A stretch of DNA of 43,523 bases from Actinomycetaceae bacterium (GCA_030532245.1 JAUNLN010000012.1:1-43523), one strand, 5' to 3'. Positions 1-9,300 are shown, counted from the stretch's first letter. Made by a program: numbers and translations. Notes: generated by a model not told the origin, from the letters alone.

Positions 1-54
1 TCCAGTACTTTCCAGTAGGTGTTCCAGTATGTTCTAGTAAATGTTTCAGTAGAT
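1..54. repeat. CAGTA array, copy 1 (cut by window edge)
   Basis: Five (T)TCCAGTA-like units have their CAGTA cores at 3, 13, 25, 35 (TAGTA) and 47. The spacing therefore alternates 10, 12, 10, 12 bp, giving a 22-bp period close to two helical turns. The same series with the same spacing recurs at 200-253. The left end may continue outside the window. The phasing suggests a protein binding the same DNA face repeatedly, but that is inference. Confidence 0.75.
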
Positions 55-199
55 GCGCGAGTCTGTGCGCTGCTGCGGGAGACGTTTGATATTGGAGGGT
101 GCGTTTTCCTTGGAATCTCGCGTAATTGGCGACGGGGTGAGGGGGATTTCAAGCCGCGCGTGAAGGTGTTAGGACACAAAAAATCTACTGTAACAATGT

Positions 200-253
200 T
201 CCAGTACTTTCCAGTAGGTGTTCCAGTACGTTGCAGTAAATGTTTCAGTAGAT
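200..253. repeat. CAGTA array, copy 2
   Basis: CAGTA cores lie at 202, 212, 224, 234 and 246 with the 10/12/10/12 spacing of copy 1. The 54-bp copy differs from copy 1 at only a few positions. Just left of it, at 186-190, TACTG is the inverted form of the core. There is no spacer/repeat structure of the CRISPR kind. Confidence 0.75.
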
Positions 254-566
254 GTTCCGGCAGCACCCTTCATGGTCTGCCGCTGCGCGTCGATCGCGAA
301 GCTGACGCCTGTCCTCTTTGGGGAGTTGGCTTCGCAGGGCGTGGAATACGCGCGGCCTTTTAGGGGCTGTTTCCTGCGCGCGTTCCTCCGCGCCTGTTCA
401 AATTCGCTTCTTAGGCAGTAGGCCTGAGGCGCGGCTACGGGTCGCCCACCGAGTTTGCTGACGCTTTCTCTATTAATCACCTCAGTTGCGGCTGGAAGGC
501 GTAATATTTCAGGCATTATCTTCAGCACAGTTCAATAATCCCTAGCAGGGATGAGGGAGGCTCTTT

Positions 567-1580
567 GTGGCTACCGCGAAAAAGGGTAAGGCCCCGGTTA
601 TCAGCGACGTCGCAAAGATGGCGGGAGTCTCCGTCTCAACGGTGTCTCGCTACCTCAACGGCTCGCCGCATTTGAAACCAGAAACCGCCGACCGCATCGC
701 ACGCGCAATCGAACTACTCGAATACAGGCCCAGCGCCGTAGCACGCGGCCTGCGCAAATCAGCGATGAAAATAATCGCCGTATTCGCAACCAACACGACA
801 CTCCTCGGCTCAGCCGTCACCATCGAAGGAGTCGAAGCCGCAGCAAGCGAACGCGGCTACTCCGTCATCATCTCCAAACTCGACCCCGAAGCGCCCGGCA
901 ACATCGAACGAGCCGTCTCAACCGTCATCGACCTCAACCCCGCAGGAATCGTCGTACTCAAATACGACAAGGCCGCCCTCGACGCCCTCGCGCAACTCCC
1001 CGACAACATTCCAACCGTCGTCATCGGAGGCGAACGCGACCTCCAACGCGACCAAGTGCTCCTATGTGAACGCGAAGGAGGCTACGCCGTAACCGAATAC
1101 CTTCTCGCACTCGGCCACAAAACCGTTCACCACGTGGGCGTACCCGTACGCTCACGAGAAACCAGCCGCTTTGACGGCTGGACACAAGCCCTCTGGAACG
1201 CCGGCGCAAAAGTGCCCGAACCCCTCAACTCCGGGTGGAACGCGCACGAAGCAATCGACCTCGCCCAAGAACTCGTAGACCAGGGCGCCACAGCCGTATT
1301 CGCCGGCAACGACGAAATCGCAATGGGCGTCATCGCGGGCCTAACCAAGCTCGGCAAAGCAGTTCCCGGAGACATCTCCGTCGCCGGCTTCGACAACCAC
1401 CCCCTCGGCTCAATCTGGAACCCCGGCCTCACCACGTACGAGCAAGACTTCACCGGCGCAGGGCAAGAAGCCGTCAACCTTCTGATCTCTCGCCTTGAAA
1501 CCAAAGATGAGGCGCCAGCACCGCGTCTGCGTGAAGTACCAGGTCGCCTCATAGTCCGCGAATCAGCACAAACCATCTAA
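567..1580 (+). CDS. LacI-family transcriptional regulator
   Basis: Sugar-responsive DNA-binding repressor of 337 aa, the usual family length. The N-terminal helix-turn-helix spans about residues 12-33 (SDVAKMAGVSVSTVSRYLNG), followed by a hinge helix (YRPSAVARGLRKS, about 53-65). The rest is a periplasmic-binding-protein-like effector domain of two lobes, ending with the family-typical VAGFDNHP and TTYEQD segments. The GTG start is chosen because GAGGGAGG lies 6 nt upstream. The gene lies upstream of a TIM-barrel gene whose promoter carries TAACGCGCGTTA, a centre-CG palindrome of the type LacI proteins bind, so it may repress that gene. Its own promoter carries no such site. The effector is unknown. 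The last codons are partly repeated after the stop (1590-1598). Confidence 0.93.
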   Translation: MATAKKGKAPVISDVAKMAGVSVSTVSRYLNGSPHLKPETADRIARAIELLEYRPSAVARGLRKSAMKIIAVFATNTTLLGSAVTIEGVEAAASERGYSVIISKLDPEAPGNIERAVSTVIDLNPAGIVVLKYDKAALDALAQLPDNIPTVVIGGERDLQRDQVLLCEREGGYAVTEYLLALGHKTVHHVGVPVRSRETSRFDGWTQALWNAGAKVPEPLNSGWNAHEAIDLAQELVDQGATAVFAGNDEIAMGVIAGLTKLGKAVPGDISVAGFDNHPLGSIWNPGLTTYEQDFTGAGQEAVNLLISRLETKDEAPAPRLREVPGRLIVRESAQTI

Positions 1581-1777
1581 CGAGCGACGCAAACCATCCA
1601 GTGAATCTGCGTCGGGTAGCCGAGAACGCCCGAACGTCGAGGCCTCACTAACGGATTGCGCAGACTCCTCAGCGCCGAATCACGCGAACCAAATCCACCG
1701 CGTTGAGGCCGCCAAGCGCGCCGCCTGCCACCTGGACTGAGCGCAACAACCTCCTCACCAAACATTGTTAATACAAA

Positions 1778-1807
1778 TTGAGCCAAAAGACCTAACGCGC
1801 GTTAAAT
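1778..1807 (+). promoter_or_regulatory. Candidate promoter for the first TIM-barrel gene
   Basis: TTGAGC at 1778-1783 and TTAAAT at 1802-1807 are 18 bp apart. The palindrome at 1793-1804 covers the spacer and the -10, so a bound repressor would block polymerase. Elements were assigned by eye. TATCCT at 1815-1820 is another possible -10. Confidence 0.4.
1793..1804. promoter_or_regulatory. LacI-type operator TAACGCGCGTTA
   Basis: A 12-bp perfect palindrome with central CG lies 54 bp upstream of the first TIM-barrel gene. The identical core recurs inside a 16-bp perfect palindrome at 3876-3891, upstream of the dehydrogenase gene. Two identical sites in front of two enzyme units, in a locus with two LacI genes, support a shared operator. 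Which of the two LacI proteins binds cannot be told from sequence. Confidence 0.75.
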
Positions 1808-1857
1808 TATTTCGGTATCCTGTGATTGCACGCTAAAAATCTAGGCAAGGAGACGAC

Positions 1858-2721
1858 GTGGTTGATATCGCCCTGGATCCAAACATGTACTACTTCAAGA
1901 TGTCTACGGTAGACACTCTTCACAAAGCGGCCGAACTTGGCTACAAGTGGGTCGAACTATCGCCGCGAAGCGACTTCCACTTCTGGCACCACTATCCCAA
2001 GGCCGACGACGCCTACCTCGCAGACCTAAACCAGGCCGTCAAAGACACCGGCGTGAAAATCCGCACCCTAAACCCGGTGTTCAACTGGTCTGCCGTCGAC
2101 GAGCAGGAACGCCAGGCGCAAGTGCGCAACTGGCGCAGGCTACTCGAAATCGCAGACACGCTCGACGTGCGCGAGATTACTTCTGAATTCTCCGGTAATC
2201 CCAACACTCCAAGAGAATGTGAACACCAGTGGTACCGCTCCATCGAAGAGCTGGCCGGCGACTTCGAGCGCTACGGCATTCGCCTAAACATGGAGGCGCA
2301 CCCCTACGACTTCGTCGAACTGCACGACCGGGCAGTCGAAATCGTTAGGGGAGTGAACCTCGACTGGGTGAACTACGAATACTGCTGCCCGCACACCTTC
2401 CACCTCTCAGACGGAGTCGGCGACGTTGAAAGGATGCTACGCTTCGCCGGCGACAAGCTGAAGGCCGTACACATTGCCGACGTCTACAATCACAAGATCA
2501 ACGACGGCAACCGCTACATCATCAACCCTCCGGGCGTCGACGCCCGCGTGCACCAGCACAACGAAATCGGCGACGGCGAAGTGCCGTGGGACGAACTATT
2601 CACAACACTTCGAGACATGAAGTTCGACGGCATACTCACCGTGTGCATGTTCGGATGGCTCGAAAAGGCCGACGCAGCAAACATTCGCATGCGTGAGCGC
2701 CTAGAGAAAGAATTCGCCTAA
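1858..2721 (+). CDS. Sugar phosphate isomerase/epimerase-like TIM-barrel protein
   Basis: Soluble protein of 287 aa in the xylose-isomerase-like TIM-barrel superfamily (AP endonuclease 2 fold; IolE, IolI and 3-keto-sugar lyases belong here). Visible family marks are an N-terminal TVDTLHKAAELGYKWVEL strand-helix, metal-ligand-type residues in NMEAHPYDF (Glu and His, about 143-149), a VHIADVYNH segment (about 203-211) and GDGEVPWDELF near the C-terminus. These probably bind a divalent metal and act on a keto sugar or inositol derivative. The GTG start has AAGGAG 5 nt upstream. It has its own promoter and operator and is closed by a hairpin at 2726-2754. The exact reaction cannot be assigned. 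Confidence 0.85.
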   Translation: MVDIALDPNMYYFKMSTVDTLHKAAELGYKWVELSPRSDFHFWHHYPKADDAYLADLNQAVKDTGVKIRTLNPVFNWSAVDEQERQAQVRNWRRLLEIADTLDVREITSEFSGNPNTPRECEHQWYRSIEELAGDFERYGIRLNMEAHPYDFVELHDRAVEIVRGVNLDWVNYEYCCPHTFHLSDGVGDVERMLRFAGDKLKAVHIADVYNHKINDGNRYIINPPGVDARVHQHNEIGDGEVPWDELFTTLRDMKFDGILTVCMFGWLEKADAANIRMRERLEKEFA

Positions 2722-2725
2722 CAGT

Positions 2726-2754
2726 TGAGGCTGGGGCACCTCGCCCCAGCCTCA
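2726..2754 (+). terminator. Strong hairpin after the first TIM-barrel gene
   Basis: A perfect 12-bp stem (TGAGGCTGGGGC paired with GCCCCAGCCTCA) with a 5-nt loop sits 5 nt after the stop codon. There is no clear T-run, as is common in actinobacteria. It also overlaps the region that an upstream TTG start of the next gene would need, which argues for the later start. Confidence 0.8.
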
Positions 2755-2787
2755 CTAAAGGCTTCGATCACGTGGTTTAATGTGGAT

Positions 2788-3813
2788 GTGTCTGCAGTAA
2801 CTCAAGCCGATGTAGCCCGCGAAGCAGGTGTTTCGCGAGGCCTAGTTTCCCTCGCCATGTCAGGAAACCCGAACGTTGCTGAAGACACCAGGCAGCGCAT
2901 ACTGGAGGCGGCAAACAAGCTCGGCTACACCCGCAACCTCGGGGCGGCCATGCTTGCCGCTAAAACCTCCTCGGTAGTCGGGATCGTACTCCCGAACCTC
3001 GAGAATCCCTTCTTCGAATCGGTCGTGTCCGCCATCCAAAGAGTCGCAGACACGCGGCACATGCTTGCCCTAACGGCAACTGGCTCCTCATCCGCGCGCA
3101 GAGAACGCCAAGTTATCGAATCGTTCAAAGGGCTTCGCGCATCGGGAGTCGTTATCGTGTCGCCGACCCTCTCGAACCGCACGCTAACCGCGCTAGCGAA
3201 GGAAGTGCCACTGTGCCTCGTGGGCACGCCCGCAGCGGGCGGAAGTAGCATGGGCGTACACATCGACGAAATTTTTGCGTCTCGCCTCGCCATCAACCAC
3301 CTGCGCGAGCGAGGTTTCAAAAACCTCGTATTCTTCTCCGTTCCGCAAGAGCGAGCGGGCGACTCCGCCTCTCGAGAGCGCGTCGCCGCATTCAAAGAAG
3401 TGTGCGAAGAAGAGGGTTTCGAGCCGCGCGTTGAATGGCTCTACGACCCACAAGACATCATGCGCACAATCCGCCGACTCCGCGTGGAACACGGTGAAAC
3501 TGGCGAAAAACTAGGCATTATCACGCATAACGACCAGCTCGGCATCAACGTGATTACCTCCATCCGCGCACTCGGCCTAACGCCCGGCGAAGACCTCGGA
3601 GTGGTCAGCTTCGACAACACGTTCTACGCCATGCGCCCAGAATATGACCTGACTTCTATCGATCAGGACGTCAACAAGATGGCGCAGTGCGTCTTCGATC
3701 TATTCGAGCAAGATGAGGCCGGAAAACCGCTTGACGTCGTCGTTCAAGCGCGCCTCGTCGTACGCGGCTCGAGCGGTGGAGCGGACTCCGCCGAAAAAAC
3801 TGGAACCAATTAG
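2788..3813 (+). CDS. LacI-family transcriptional regulator (second)
   Basis: Regulator of 341 aa with the chosen start. The HTH spans about residues 4-25 (TQADVAREAGVSRGLVSLAMSG). A hinge region (GYTRNLGAAMLA) follows, then an effector-binding domain with VVGIVLPNLENPFFESVV, GVHIDEIFASRLAINHLRERG and VVSFDNTFYAMRPEYDLTSIDQD. The hinge lacks the usual ARxL pattern, so its operator contact may differ from the first LacI. The start is uncertain: a TTG at 2725 is open in frame but lies inside a terminator hairpin. GTG at 2788 (or 2782) places the HTH at the normal distance from the N-terminus. No Shine-Dalgarno is visible, and TTTAAT at 2776-2781 would fit a leaderless transcript. It sits between the two operator-bearing enzyme units. 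Confidence 0.9.
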   Translation: MSAVTQADVAREAGVSRGLVSLAMSGNPNVAEDTRQRILEAANKLGYTRNLGAAMLAAKTSSVVGIVLPNLENPFFESVVSAIQRVADTRHMLALTATGSSSARRERQVIESFKGLRASGVVIVSPTLSNRTLTALAKEVPLCLVGTPAAGGSSMGVHIDEIFASRLAINHLRERGFKNLVFFSVPQERAGDSASRERVAAFKEVCEEEGFEPRVEWLYDPQDIMRTIRRLRVEHGETGEKLGIITHNDQLGINVITSIRALGLTPGEDLGVVSFDNTFYAMRPEYDLTSIDQDVNKMAQCVFDLFEQDEAGKPLDVVVQARLVVRGSSGGADSAEKTGTN

Positions 3814-3837
3814 TCCGAACAAACTACCAAAAATCGC

Positions 3838-3866
3838 TTGACAACGACCCGAAAAGGGTATTTGAT
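3838..3866 (+). promoter_or_regulatory. Candidate promoter for the dehydrogenase/TIM-barrel operon
   Basis: TTGACA at 3838-3843 matches the -35 consensus exactly. A weak -10 (TTTGAT, 3861-3866) lies 17 bp downstream, with GATAGT at 3864-3869 as an alternative. The operator begins 10 bp later, so a bound repressor would sit on the start site. The leader to the ATG at 4016 is about 140 nt. Confidence 0.55.
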
Positions 3867-3875
3867 AGTAACAAC

Positions 3876-3891
3876 CTTAACGCGCGTTAAG
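3876..3891. promoter_or_regulatory. LacI-type operator CTTAACGCGCGTTAAG
   Basis: A 16-bp perfect palindrome shares the core of the site at 1793-1804. It lies just downstream of a TTGACA promoter and upstream of the Gfo/Idh/MocA gene. The palindrome and its recurrence are directly visible. Binding by either LacI protein of the locus is inferred. Confidence 0.8.
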
Positions 3892-4015
3892 TAAATGGTT
3901 TGACCGGAAAATAGCACAGGCCATGCTCGCCGCTCCCTCCCCGCGGCAACTTCCAAACTTGAACCTCACTCACAGAACCTCAAGCAGCAGACAAAGCAGT
4001 CTAGGAGACATCAAA

Positions 4016-5197
4016 ATGGAGCAACTTTCAGTAGCAGTCATCGGCGCCGGCATGGCTGGCCGCGCACACGCAAACGCGTGGCGCCAAGCCGCAACGGTAT
4101 TCAACGCCGAGTTCCCAGAGGTTCGTCGCGCGATGATCGCGGACGCCTACCTACCTTTCGCACAGAACGCGGCTCGCGACTACGGATACGAAAAGGCGAC
4201 GGACAACTGGCGCGACATCCTCGACGACCCGAGCATCAACATCGTCTCGATCGTGGTGGCAAACAAGCTGCACCGCGAAATGGCAGAAGCGCTAATCAAG
4301 GCTGGAAAGCACGTTCTTTGCGAGAAGCCCCTCACCGATAATCTCGAGGACGCCAAGGCGCTCGCCGAGCTTGAAGCGCAGTCGGATGTTCAAACCGGCC
4401 TCGGCTACACCTACAGGAGAAATCCCGCCATCTCCTACATGGCTCGCCTAGTTGAAGAGGGCAAGCTCGGCGAAATCACCCACTTCGATGCGCGCTACTG
4501 GTGTGATTACGGTGTCGACCCGAACGGCCCGATGGCCTGGCGCTACGAAGGCCCCATGGGTTCGGGCGCCCTCGGCGATGTCGGCTCCCACCTCATCGAC
4601 ACCTCCGAGTTCGTAGTCGGTGCCCTAAAGGCAATCTCCGGCGCACGCCTCTCCATCACGATCCCTGAACGCCCAGTTCTAAAGGGCGTCGTCTCGGGCG
4701 GCCGCGGCGTATCCGTCGAAGGCGACGCCGAGATGGCCAAGGTGACTAACGACGACGTCGCAACCTTCACCGGCGAGTTCGAAAACGGCGTGATCGGCAC
4801 GTTCTCCTGCTCGCGCGTCTCGTTTGGTAACCCGAACACCCTCATCCTCACCGTCCAGGGAACCAAGGGCTCCGCCACCTTCAACATGGACCGCCCCGGC
4901 GAAATCATCCTCAACGACGTCTCCGCCCCGGAGGAGTTCCGCGGCCCGCGCCGCGTGCTCGTAAACCCCGCGTTCCCGTACTTCAAGGCCGGCTCCCCGA
5001 TGGACTTCGGAGGCGTTGGCTTCACACAAGTCGAGCAGTTCACCTACCAGGCGCACGCCTTCATCCAGCAGGTTCTCGGCATCGAAGATGGCCTGCCGAA
5101 GCTGCCGACATTCGAGCACGGATACCGATCCATGCGCATCCAAGAAGCAATCGCACGCTGCGCCGAGCAAGGCGGAGCAACCGTCGAAGTTAAGTAG
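4016..5197 (+). CDS. Gfo/Idh/MocA-family oxidoreductase
   Basis: NAD(P)-dependent sugar or inositol dehydrogenase of 393 aa. The N-terminal Rossmann domain opens with VAVIGAGMAGRAH (residues 6-18). The catalytic lysine motif CEKPLT is at 102-107. The C-terminal domain begins near 135 and carries GDVGSHLID (187-195), whose Asp and His complete the usual active site. The ATG at 4016 is preceded by AGGAG (4003-4007). An in-frame ATG at 3923 would add 31 unconserved-looking residues with no ribosome site. It is followed after 14 nt by a second TIM-barrel gene, so the two form an operon. The pairing with TIM-barrel enzymes is typical of inositol-type or 3-keto-glycoside catabolism. Substrate unknown. 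Confidence 0.9.
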   Translation: MEQLSVAVIGAGMAGRAHANAWRQAATVFNAEFPEVRRAMIADAYLPFAQNAARDYGYEKATDNWRDILDDPSINIVSIVVANKLHREMAEALIKAGKHVLCEKPLTDNLEDAKALAELEAQSDVQTGLGYTYRRNPAISYMARLVEEGKLGEITHFDARYWCDYGVDPNGPMAWRYEGPMGSGALGDVGSHLIDTSEFVVGALKAISGARLSITIPERPVLKGVVSGGRGVSVEGDAEMAKVTNDDVATFTGEFENGVIGTFSCSRVSFGNPNTLILTVQGTKGSATFNMDRPGEIILNDVSAPEEFRGPRRVLVNPAFPYFKAGSPMDFGGVGFTQVEQFTYQAHAFIQQVLGIEDGLPKLPTFEHGYRSMRIQEAIARCAEQGGATVEVK

Positions 5198-5211
5198 TTA
5201 TAGGAGTAACA

Positions 5212-6237
5212 ATGACGTTCACACTCGGCGCATACACCGCCTGCCTACACAACCAGACACTCGGGGAAGCCCTCGACACCCTTAAGGGCATGGGACTAAA
5301 CGGAGCGGAGGTTAACGCCGGAGGCTTCGTGCCCTCGCCGCACTGCCCCGTAGACTCCCTCCTCGTATCCAAAACCGCGCGCGAAGAATACCTCGGCGTC
5401 TTTGAAGACAAGGGTATGAAGCTTGCCGGCCTCAACACCTCCGGCAATCCGCTTTCTCCCTACAAGGGCACCGGAATCAAGCACGCGAACGACCTCAAGA
5501 ACACGATCAAACTCGCGGGGCTGCTCGGCGTGGAAGAGATCGTCTGCATGTCGGGTCTGCCCGGCTCGGATCCCACGGCGAAATACCCCAACTGGATCGT
5601 GAACCCCTGGGACGGCATCTACATGGAAATGAAGCGCTACCAGCTCGACGTTGCCGTGCCGTTCTGGAAGGAAATGGATCAGCGCGCCCAAGACGCCGGC
5701 GTGAAGCTCGCGATCGAACTTCACCCGCACAACCTCGTATTCAACCCGAACGGATTCATGGACTTCGTGGAGCTCGTCGGCTCGAAGAACATCGGCGTAA
5801 ACATGGACCCCTCACACCTCATGTGGCAGGGCCTCGACATCGTTAAAGCCGTGCAGTACCTCGGCGAGCACATCTTCCACGTGCACGCCAAAGACACTGC
5901 GATCGAGGAGGGGGTTGCAACAAAGGGCGTGCTCGACGCCCAGTTCGGTGAGGTGCCGGCAGACGCACCCGACGAGGAAAAGTACCCGACCGGCCCGCAA
6001 AGCTGGTGCTCAATCTGGCCTGAGGAGCCGGCATGGCGTTTCGTGGCACTCGGCCTTGGCCGCAACCACGCGGGCGTGCAGCACGACGTGGATTGGTGGG
6101 CGGAGTTCCTGCGCGAAATCGCGAAGATCAACCCGAACATGAACATCAACATCGAGCACGAAGACAAGGCATTCGGCTCCATCGAAGGCCTGGGTATCGG
6201 TGCGAAGACCCTACTCGGCGCTGCAAGCAAGATGTAA
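5212..6237 (+). CDS. Sugar phosphate isomerase/epimerase-like TIM-barrel protein (second)
   Basis: Protein of 341 aa in the xylose-isomerase-like TIM-barrel superfamily. Likely metal-site segments are KLAIELHPHNLVFNP (Glu and His, about 165-179), IGVNMDPSHLMWQG (Asp and His, about 195-208), HIFHVHAKDT (about 222-231) and a C-terminal NINIEHEDKAFG (Glu, about 308-319). These are the four ligand positions usual in the superfamily. It is longer than the first TIM-barrel protein because of an insertion around 235-275. ATG with TAGGAG upstream, 14 nt after the dehydrogenase, so one transcript under the 3876-3891 operator. It probably acts on the product of the dehydrogenase (isomerase, dehydratase or lyase); the sequence does not decide which. 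Confidence 0.87.
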   Translation: MTFTLGAYTACLHNQTLGEALDTLKGMGLNGAEVNAGGFVPSPHCPVDSLLVSKTAREEYLGVFEDKGMKLAGLNTSGNPLSPYKGTGIKHANDLKNTIKLAGLLGVEEIVCMSGLPGSDPTAKYPNWIVNPWDGIYMEMKRYQLDVAVPFWKEMDQRAQDAGVKLAIELHPHNLVFNPNGFMDFVELVGSKNIGVNMDPSHLMWQGLDIVKAVQYLGEHIFHVHAKDTAIEEGVATKGVLDAQFGEVPADAPDEEKYPTGPQSWCSIWPEEPAWRFVALGLGRNHAGVQHDVDWWAEFLREIAKINPNMNINIEHEDKAFGSIEGLGIGAKTLLGAASKM

Positions 6238-6280
6238 AACCGACGGTTGGTGGCGCTCGCGGTGCCCTCCTAAATTAATG

Positions 6281-6313
6281 GTCGCCCTTGGGACTTTCCC
6301 CAAGGGCGACTTT
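6281..6313 (+). terminator. Terminator of the dehydrogenase operon
   Basis: A perfect 12-bp stem (GTCGCCCTTGGG with CCCAAGGGCGAC), 6-nt loop, followed by TTT. It lies 44 nt after the stop of the second TIM-barrel gene. Confidence 0.85.
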
Positions 6314-6397
6314 GCAAAAACTTCGAAAAACAGTTGAGATTCGTTTACAGTCTGGAAGACCAAACTTTTTGTCCGTGGTACAAGGCACAATGAATGT

Positions 6398-9300
6398 ATG
6401 TCGAACGAACCCAGCTTGAGCGGCCTTTTCCCAAACAACCCGGACGAGAACGTCCCCAATGCGCCCGAGTTAAAAGCACTCGCGCAAAAACTTGAGGGGC
6501 GCGTAACCGGCGAACTCGACTTCACCACACTCACGCGAGCCATCTACTCCACCGACGCCGGCAACTACCGCGTCGTACCAAGCGCAGTCTTCGCACCCGC
6601 CAACAAGCAAGAAGCCATTCTCGCCCTCAAAGCTGCCCACGAACTCGGCATCCCCGTAACCCCCAGAGGTTCTGGCACCTCCTGCGCCGGCAACGCCATC
6701 GGCCCCGGCCTCATCATCGACTTCATGCGGCACATGAACCGCGTGCTCTCCATTAACCCCGAAACCCGCACAGCCATCGTCGAACCCGGTTGCGTCGAAG
6801 CCACCCTCCAAACCGAAGCCGCCAAACACGGCCTACGCTTCGGCCCCGACCCCTCCACACAAAACCGCTGCACCATCGGCGGCATGGTCGGCAACAACGC
6901 CTGCGGCCCCCACGCCACCGCCTGGGGCAAAACCGCTGACAACGTCGTCACCCTCGAAGTTGTAGACGGCCGCGGCCGCCACTACACCGCCAGCCAAGGC
7001 GACCTCAGCGTAGTCGAAGGCCTCCAAGACCTCATCGAAGCCAACCTCGCGAACATCCGCACCGACCTTGGCCGCTTCGGCAGACAAGTCTCCGGCTACT
7101 CCCTCGAACACCTCCTCGTAGAAAACGGCCGCAACCTCGCCGCCATGCTCGTAGGCAGCGAAGGCACCCTCGCCACCGTCCTCGAAATCGAAGTCAAACT
7201 AGTAGACATCCCCACCTCGCCCGTACTCGCCGTCATCGGCTACCCCAACATGATCGCCGCCGGCCACGACGTACCCGCAATCCTGCGCCACGAACCCCTT
7301 GCCGTTGAGGGCCTCGACAGTCGCCTCGTCGACGTCGTTCGCGCGCACAAAGGCGACGGCGCAGTACCACCCATGCCTGAGGGCGAAGGCTGGCTCATGT
7401 GCGAAATCGGAGGAGCCACCCTCGACGAAGCCCTCCAAGCCGCCAACGCCATGGTCGAAAGCGCAAACTCCGACTCCTACGCCATCTACCCACCCGGCGA
7501 CGACGCCCTGCGCCTTTGGAGAATCCGCGCCGACGGAGCCGGCCTTGGCGGGCGCACCCCCGTCGAACTCGACCCGGAAGGCCGCGTAGTCGGCGGCAAC
7601 GAACAAGCCTGGCCCGGCTGGGAAGACGCCGCCGTACCACCCGAACACCTCGGCAACTACCTCGAAGACTTCACCACCCTCATGAAGAGCTACGACATCA
7701 ACGGGCTCCTCTACGGCCACTTCGGCGATGGCTGCGTACACGTGCGCCTCGACATGCCCCTCGGCTCCGCCGCAGGAGTAGGCAAATCCAAACAATTCCT
7801 CATCGAAAGCGCACAACTCCTCGCCAAATACGGAGGCTCCGTTTCCGGCGAACACGGAGACGGCCGCGCCCGCTCCGAACTCCTCAAATACATGTACAAG
7901 CCCGAAATGCTCGAACTCTTCGCGGCCATCAAACACCTATTCGACCCGGGCAACCTCATGAACCCCGGCGTACTCACGCGCCCCCGCGCGCTCGTCGGCG
8001 CCGCCGGCGCACACCCCGACCACCGGGCATTCACGAGCCAAGCCGCGCCCGACCCGCTCGAAGACAACCTGCGCAGGCCCGAAGCCACGCCAGTACCAGC
8101 TTCGACCGGCTTCCAATTCCATGAAGACCACGGCGACTTCACCACCGCAGTACACCGCTGCACCGGCGTCTCCAAATGCCGCGCCGACAACAGCGCCGCC
8201 GGCGGATTCATGTGCCCCTCCTACAACGCCACAAAAGACGAAATCGACTCAACCAGAGGCCGCGCACGCATCCTCGAAGAACTCACCAACGGCGAACTCA
8301 TCACAACCTGGGACGACCCGCGCGTAACCCGCGCCCTCGACCTCTGCCTCGCCTGCAAAGCCTGCGCAACCGACTGCCCAGCCGGCATCGACATGGCCAA
8401 ATACCGCTCCGAAGTCTTCTACCGACGCTACAAAGGCAAACTACGCCCACTCCCGCACTACCTGCTTGGCCAACTACCCAAATGGACGCGCCTCACCGCA
8501 ACCATCCCCGGCGTAGCAGCCCTCGCAAACGCGGCAATGAGCCTAAACGCCCTACGCAAACTCGCATTCAAAATCGCCGGCATCGACTCCCGCCGCGAAA
8601 TGCCACACCTCCAAAACCACCTCTTCAACAAGTGGGCACCCAAACACACGTGCGCAGTCGCAACCGGCACCGTTCCACGCACCGAAACCGGCCGCAAATA
8701 CGTTGTACTCTGGGCCGACTCCTTCTCCCAATCCATCAACGACGCCGGCGCAAGAGACATGATCGACGTACTCGTCTCCGCCGGATACACACCCCTCCTA
8801 CCCGCCCGCGACCTCTGCTGCGGCCTCACGTGGATCACCACCGGCCAACTCGACGTCGCCCGAAACAAAGTGAAAACACTCGTCGAACAACTTGCCCCCT
8901 TCGCCAAAGCAGGCATCCCAATCGTCGGCGTCGAACCCTCCTGCACCGCAGTGCTCCGCGACGACGCCCTCGACCTAGGCGTCGGAGGAGACGTCGAAAT
9001 CGTCTCCTCAGCCGTCTACACCCTCGCCGAACTCCTCACCGCACCCGCACCCATCGGGCCAGACAACGACGAGTGGCTACCCAACCTACACGGCAAAGAA
9101 ATCGTCGCCCAACCCCACTGCCACCACTACTCAGTAATGGGATGGGACGCCGACGAAACCATCCTCCAACGCTCCGGCGCGAAACTCACCAAACTCTCCG
9201 GATGCTGCGGCCTCGCCGGCATCTTCGGCATGGAACAAGGCCACTACGACACCTCCGTCAAAGTCGCCCAAAACTCACTCCTACCCGCGCTCGACGAACA

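Larger units (their letters stand above)
1..566. other. Non-coding leader region with two repeat arrays
   Basis: No convincing gene is seen before the lacI start. Open frames here are short and are not consistent between the two repeat copies: the copies are 199 bp apart, which is not a multiple of three, so no protein repeat is encoded. The region holds two copies of a CAGTA array (listed separately), an isolated CAGTA near 416-420, and a stretch at 255-550 in which I see no hairpin, RNA gene or promoter that I can defend. The upstream gene lies outside the window. Confidence 0.6.

Noticed and set aside
19-363. Open frame through the left-end repeats
   Set aside because: The two repeat copies fall in different frames, there is no family-like sequence or good ribosome site, and the cores are spaced 10/12 bp, which suits DNA binding rather than coding.
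1-566. CRISPR array or tRNA cluster
   Set aside because: The units are 10-12 bp apart with no unique spacers, and no cloverleaf or CCA-like end is visible.
2725-2787. TTG start for the second LacI gene
   Set aside because: It lies inside the 12-bp terminator hairpin of the preceding gene, has no ribosome site, and would add about 20 residues before the normal HTH start.
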